Positions 6,713 to 8,797 of a DNA stretch of 8,797 nt are shown here, in pieces. The notes beneath the pieces were generated by a model. It saw only the letters and a program-made list of their open reading frames with translations. It did no database searches and was not told where the DNA came from. The DNA is taken from NCBI GenBank assembly GCA_027623875.1, contig JAQBUS010000030.1, positions 1 through 8,797 of the forward strand. Direction: 5' to 3'. How positions within the stretch are numbered: the stretch's first letter is position 1; each line of letters starts with the position of its first letter. The position numbers and the translations under genes are program-made. Source of the DNA: Pseudomonadota bacterium (GTDB lineage: Bacteria; Pseudomonadota; Alphaproteobacteria; Rhodobacterales; Rhodobacteraceae).

Positions 6713-6949
6713 TTATTGAATTTGGACCTGTCTACTGGCTCTTCCGCCCCTACGTTTTTTAAACCTGCCAGCCCTCGAGCCAAGTTCCTGGAGAATAGTG
6801 TTTCTTTCTGTATCAGTCATTTGAGACCAAGCAGTAATTTCTTCAATTGACCTAAGACAACCGGTGCAGATTCTTTCAACAGGATGAACTACACAAATCT
6901 TTATGCAAGGTGACTGTATTTCGTCTTTTTTCCAAATTTCATCTATCAT
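6713..6949 (-). CDS. DUF1289 small four-cysteine protein
   Basis: A 78-residue protein with the DUF1289 pattern: SPCIKICVV near 13-21, ICTGC at 27-31, and ITAWSQMTDTERNTILQEL at 38-56. The four cysteines are C15, C19, C28 and C31 (spacing C-x3-C-x8-C-x2-C), which looks like a metal or Fe-S binding knuckle, although the ligand and function are not established. The C-terminus is strongly basic (RFKKRRGGRASR), so nucleic acid contact is possible but is only inference. No signal peptide or membrane segment. The ATG at 6949 overlaps the end of ruvX by 11 bases, so the two are almost certainly cotranscribed and translationally coupled. In alphaproteobacteria this family is often found near ruvX. 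Confidence 0.85.
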   Translation of the reverse strand: MIDEIWKKDEIQSPCIKICVVHPVERICTGCLRSIEEITAWSQMTDTERNTILQELGSRAGRFKKRRGGRASRQVQIQ

Positions 6950-7427
6950 TTTTGCTTCTAATGTTTGTTATTCGATCTAGTGCACCTTGTAAAATATATG
7001 CAGCGGCTACAGAATCTATTATCTGTGCACGACGCTTTCGAGATGTATCCGCCTCTAATAGAGATTTCTCTGCAGCAACTGTTGAAAGTCTTTCATCCCA
7101 GAATGCCATTGGCAGCGGTATTTCTTTCTGTAAATTGTGATAAAAGGAGCGAGTTGATTGGGCTCTCGGACCTTCACTTCCATCCATATTCATTGGTAGG
7201 CCGATAATGATTCCACCTGCATCTCGACTGTCTATGATTTTTAAAATTTCTTCTAAATCCAATTTAAATTTTTGTCTTTTAATTGTAATTAGTGGTGTCG
7301 CAGCCGTTAATAACATATCGGATGCGGCAACTCCAATGGTCTTGGTTCCTAAGTCTAACCCAATTATTGGCCTAAAAGTTGCTAGCGACTCTGTGAAACA
7401 AAAAAAGTCTTCGTATAGTTTATTCAA
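6939..7427 (-). CDS. ruvX: YqgF/RuvX-type Holliday junction resolvase family nuclease
   Basis: Cytoplasmic RNase H-fold nuclease of 162 residues. The family was predicted to resolve Holliday junctions and is also linked to pre-16S rRNA 5'-end maturation. Seen: strand 1 IGLDLGTKTIGVAASD (22-37) with catalytic D25, GLPMNMDGSEGPRAQ (76-90), WDERLSTVAAE (110-120) with E112, and the C-terminal acidic residue D138 in IIDSVAAAYIL. The acidic triad is complete. The start appears to be TTG at 7427: an in-frame stop lies 15-18 bases further upstream, and no ATG or GTG lies between it and D25. A purine-rich GAAAGAAAG precedes the TTG. First gene of a two-gene operon with the DUF1289 gene, divergent from the soxB region. 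Confidence 0.92.
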   Translation of the reverse strand: MNKLYEDFFCFTESLATFRPIIGLDLGTKTIGVAASDMLLTAATPLITIKRQKFKLDLEEILKIIDSRDAGGIIIGLPMNMDGSEGPRAQSTRSFYHNLQKEIPLPMAFWDERLSTVAAEKSLLEADTSRKRRAQIIDSVAAAYILQGALDRITNIRSKNDR

Positions 7428-7455
7428 GGGCTTTCTTTCGTTAGTCCATTAGGTT

Positions 7456-7468
7456 ATTCAATTTGAAT
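7456..7468. repeat. 13-bp palindrome in the ruvX/sox divergent gap
   Basis: ATTCAA-T-TTGAAT is a perfect 6-1-6 palindrome located 29 bases upstream of the ruvX start and 16 bases before the small frame at 7484. It could be an operator, but short AT-rich palindromes arise easily by chance. I could not place a convincing promoter in this gap on either strand. Confidence 0.25.
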
Positions 7469-7483
7469 TATTAAAGACAAGTA

Positions 7484-7615
7484 ATGATCAAAAATTTTAT
7501 CAATATTGAAATGTCGCAACACTACTTTGATGGGTCTGTCTTGGATAGATTGGTGATTTTAGCTATGACAAAACCCAAACAAAAAGACAAGTTGGTTTCT
7601 GAGGACTGGTTGTGA
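7484..7615 (+). CDS. Possible small protein (43 aa) upstream of soxB
   Basis: An ATG-started frame of 43 codons encodes a protein beginning MIKNFINIEMSQHYFDGSV and ending KPKQKDKLVSEDWL. I do not recognise it. There is no signal peptide or convincing membrane helix; the C-terminal half is lysine-rich. Its stop codon overlaps the soxB GTG by 4 bases (GTGA), the usual geometry for coupled genes, and it fills most of the otherwise empty gap. Against it: the ribosome site in front of 7484 is poor (a second ATG at 7511 is no better), and a frame this short can arise by chance. It could be a small sox-operon protein, a leader peptide, or noise. Confidence 0.3.
   Translation: MIKNFINIEMSQHYFDGSVLDRLVILAMTKPKQKDKLVSEDWL
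7601..7605 (+). promoter_or_regulatory. Ribosome binding site for soxB
   Basis: GAGGA lies 6 bases before the GTG at 7612 and decides that start. The next in-frame ATG is at codon 112, well past the FAD-binding motif. Confidence 0.65.
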
Positions 7616-8797
7616 AAAAATACTCCTTTTTTGAAATTACTAAGCAGGCGCTTAAAAATCATTTAGGCTGGGAGAAAGCATGGGAAAACCCTATCCCTAA
7701 GAAAAAATATGATATCATAATAGTCGGAGCAGGTGGTCATGGTCTTGCCACTGCATATTATTTAGGAAAAAATTACGGAATTACTAATGTTGCAATAATT
7801 GAAAAGGGTTGGCTTGGAGGCGGTAATACAGGGCGAAACACAACAATTATCCGATCAAATTACTTGCAAGATCCTTCTGCAGCGATTTATGAAAAGTCGC
7901 GTAGTTTGTATGAAAACTTAAGCCAAGACTTGAACTACAATGTAATGTTTTCACCGCGAGGGGTTATGATGCTAGCTCAAACCGAACATGAAGTTAGGGG
8001 ATATAAAAGAACTGCAATGGCAAATGCTTTGCAAGGCGTTTCAACAGAATACATAGTTCCTAGTCGAGTTAAAGAGCTCTGCCCTATTATAAATGTTTCT
8101 GGGCCTAGGTATCCAGTGTTGGGAGCCTTGTGGCAAGCCAGAGCTGGAACCGCGCGTCATGATGCAGTTGCTTGGGGATATGCTCGACAGTGTTCTGCAA
8201 TGGGTATGCATATTTTGCAACAAACTGAAGTCACTGCGGTTAAGTCAGCGAAGGGTCAGGTATCTGGAGTTTCGACTTCAGTTGGAGATATAGAGTGTCA
8301 AAAACTTTGTATGGTCGTTGCAGGTCATTCAGGGCACTTAGCTGAAATGGCTGGTTTTAGGTTGCCGGTTGAATCCGTTGCTCTCCAAGCGTTAGTCTCT
8401 GAGCCGATAAAGCCCTGTATGGATGTAGTAGTGATGGCCAATACGGTTCACGGATACATGAGCCAATCTGATAAAGGAGAAATGGTAATCGGAGGTGGCG
8501 CCGATGGGTATAACAATTACACCCAACGGGGATCGTTTCAGCATATCGAAGAGACGGTACGTGCTTTGATTGAAACTTTTCCAATGATATCGCGATTAAA
8601 GATGCTGCGACAATGGGGTGGGGTAGTCGATATGACTGGCGATAGGTCACCCATTATTTCAAAGACCCCTTTAAATAATTGTTTTATCAATTGTGGATGG
8701 GGTACTGGTGGGTTTAAAGCCATCCCTGGATCTGGCTGGGCAACGGCTGAAATGCTAGCCATGGGTTCCCCAGGATCTTTAGCAGAAGCGTTTTCAT
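7612..8797 (+). CDS. soxB: Sarcosine oxidase beta subunit, 3' end cut off
   Basis: The frame is open from GTG at 7612 to the right edge: 395 codons of a family usually about 405-420 long, so only the tail is missing. The beta subunit of heterotetrameric sarcosine oxidase carries FAD and covalent FMN and oxidises sarcosine to glycine, with formaldehyde captured on tetrahydrofolate in the complex. Seen: N-terminal ITKQALKNHLGWEKAWENP typical of SoxB; Rossmann motif GAGGHG at 39-44; EKGWLGGGNTGRNTTIIRSNY at 64-84 (64-65 and on); DLNYNVMFSPRGV at 106-118; TARHDAVAWGYAR at 180-192, whose H183 corresponds in my reading to the covalent FMN histidine; and CGWGTGGFKAIPGSG at 361-375. Expected partners soxD, soxA and soxG would lie to the right. 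Dimethylglycine dehydrogenase-like FAD proteins are the main alternative, but the conserved motifs favour SoxB. Confidence 0.92.
   Translation, partial: MKKYSFFEITKQALKNHLGWEKAWENPIPKKKYDIIIVGAGGHGLATAYYLGKNYGITNVAIIEKGWLGGGNTGRNTTIIRSNYLQDPSAAIYEKSRSLYENLSQDLNYNVMFSPRGVMMLAQTEHEVRGYKRTAMANALQGVSTEYIVPSRVKELCPIINVSGPRYPVLGALWQARAGTARHDAVAWGYARQCSAMGMHILQQTEVTAVKSAKGQVSGVSTSVGDIECQKLCMVVAGHSGHLAEMAGFRLPVESVALQALVSEPIKPCMDVVVMANTVHGYMSQSDKGEMVIGGGADGYNNYTQRGSFQHIEETVRALIETFPMISRLKMLRQWGGVVDMTGDRSPIISKTPLNNCFINCGWGTGGFKAIPGSGWATAEMLAMGSPGSLAEAFS

Noticed and set aside
6910..7207. Overlapping plus-strand open frames opposite ruvX
   Set aside because: They are antisense to a gene with a complete catalytic triad and show no family features.
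1..8797. CRISPR arrays, tRNA or rRNA genes, insertion sequences, phage or defence genes
   Set aside because: No spaced direct repeats, cloverleaf-like sequence, transposase motifs or terminal inverted repeats were seen on either strand.

Overview
The window looks like an ordinary stretch of a low-GC (roughly 40% by eye) alphaproteobacterial chromosome, possibly a marine lineage. That placement is inferred from three things: the Fur-family regulator is of the alphaproteobacterial Mur/Fur type and lacks the CxxC motif; the ruvX-DUF1289 pair is familiar from that class; and an aerobic CO-dehydrogenase-type gene and a heterotetrameric sarcosine oxidase gene occur together with sitABCD. I cannot name the genus.

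Layout from left to right. Bases 2-403 hold the 3' end of a CO-dehydrogenase-type medium (FAD) subunit gene on the + strand. It converges on a four-gene minus-strand operon, sitA-sitB-sitC-sitD (3833 down to 426), encoding a Mn2+/Fe2+ ABC importer: periplasmic binding protein, ATPase and two paralogous permeases. The genes overlap or nearly touch. Divergent from sitA is a Fur/Mur-family regulator (3962-4390). The 128-base gap between them holds a near-consensus Fur box, a plausible sitA promoter that overlaps the box, and a perfect 9-bp inverted repeat in the likely sitA leader. The region therefore reads as a self-contained metal-sensing and uptake module.

Two housekeeping genes follow on the + strand: aroE (shikimate dehydrogenase, 4623-5471) and dusA (tRNA dihydrouridine synthase A, 5594-6634). 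Convergent with dusA is a minus-strand pair, ruvX (YqgF-type nuclease, apparently TTG-started) and a small four-cysteine DUF1289 gene, overlapping by 11 bases. Divergent from ruvX, and running off the right edge, is soxB, the beta subunit of heterotetrameric sarcosine oxidase. It starts at a GTG with a good ribosome binding site (GAGGA). A 43-codon open frame just upstream overlaps this GTG by 4 bases and may be a small leader gene.

I see no mobile elements, CRISPR arrays, rRNA or tRNA genes, and no gap longer than about 235 bases without a gene. I found no convincing undescribed system. The points most worth a second look are the divergent Mur/sit control region with its inverted repeat, and the small frame in front of soxB.
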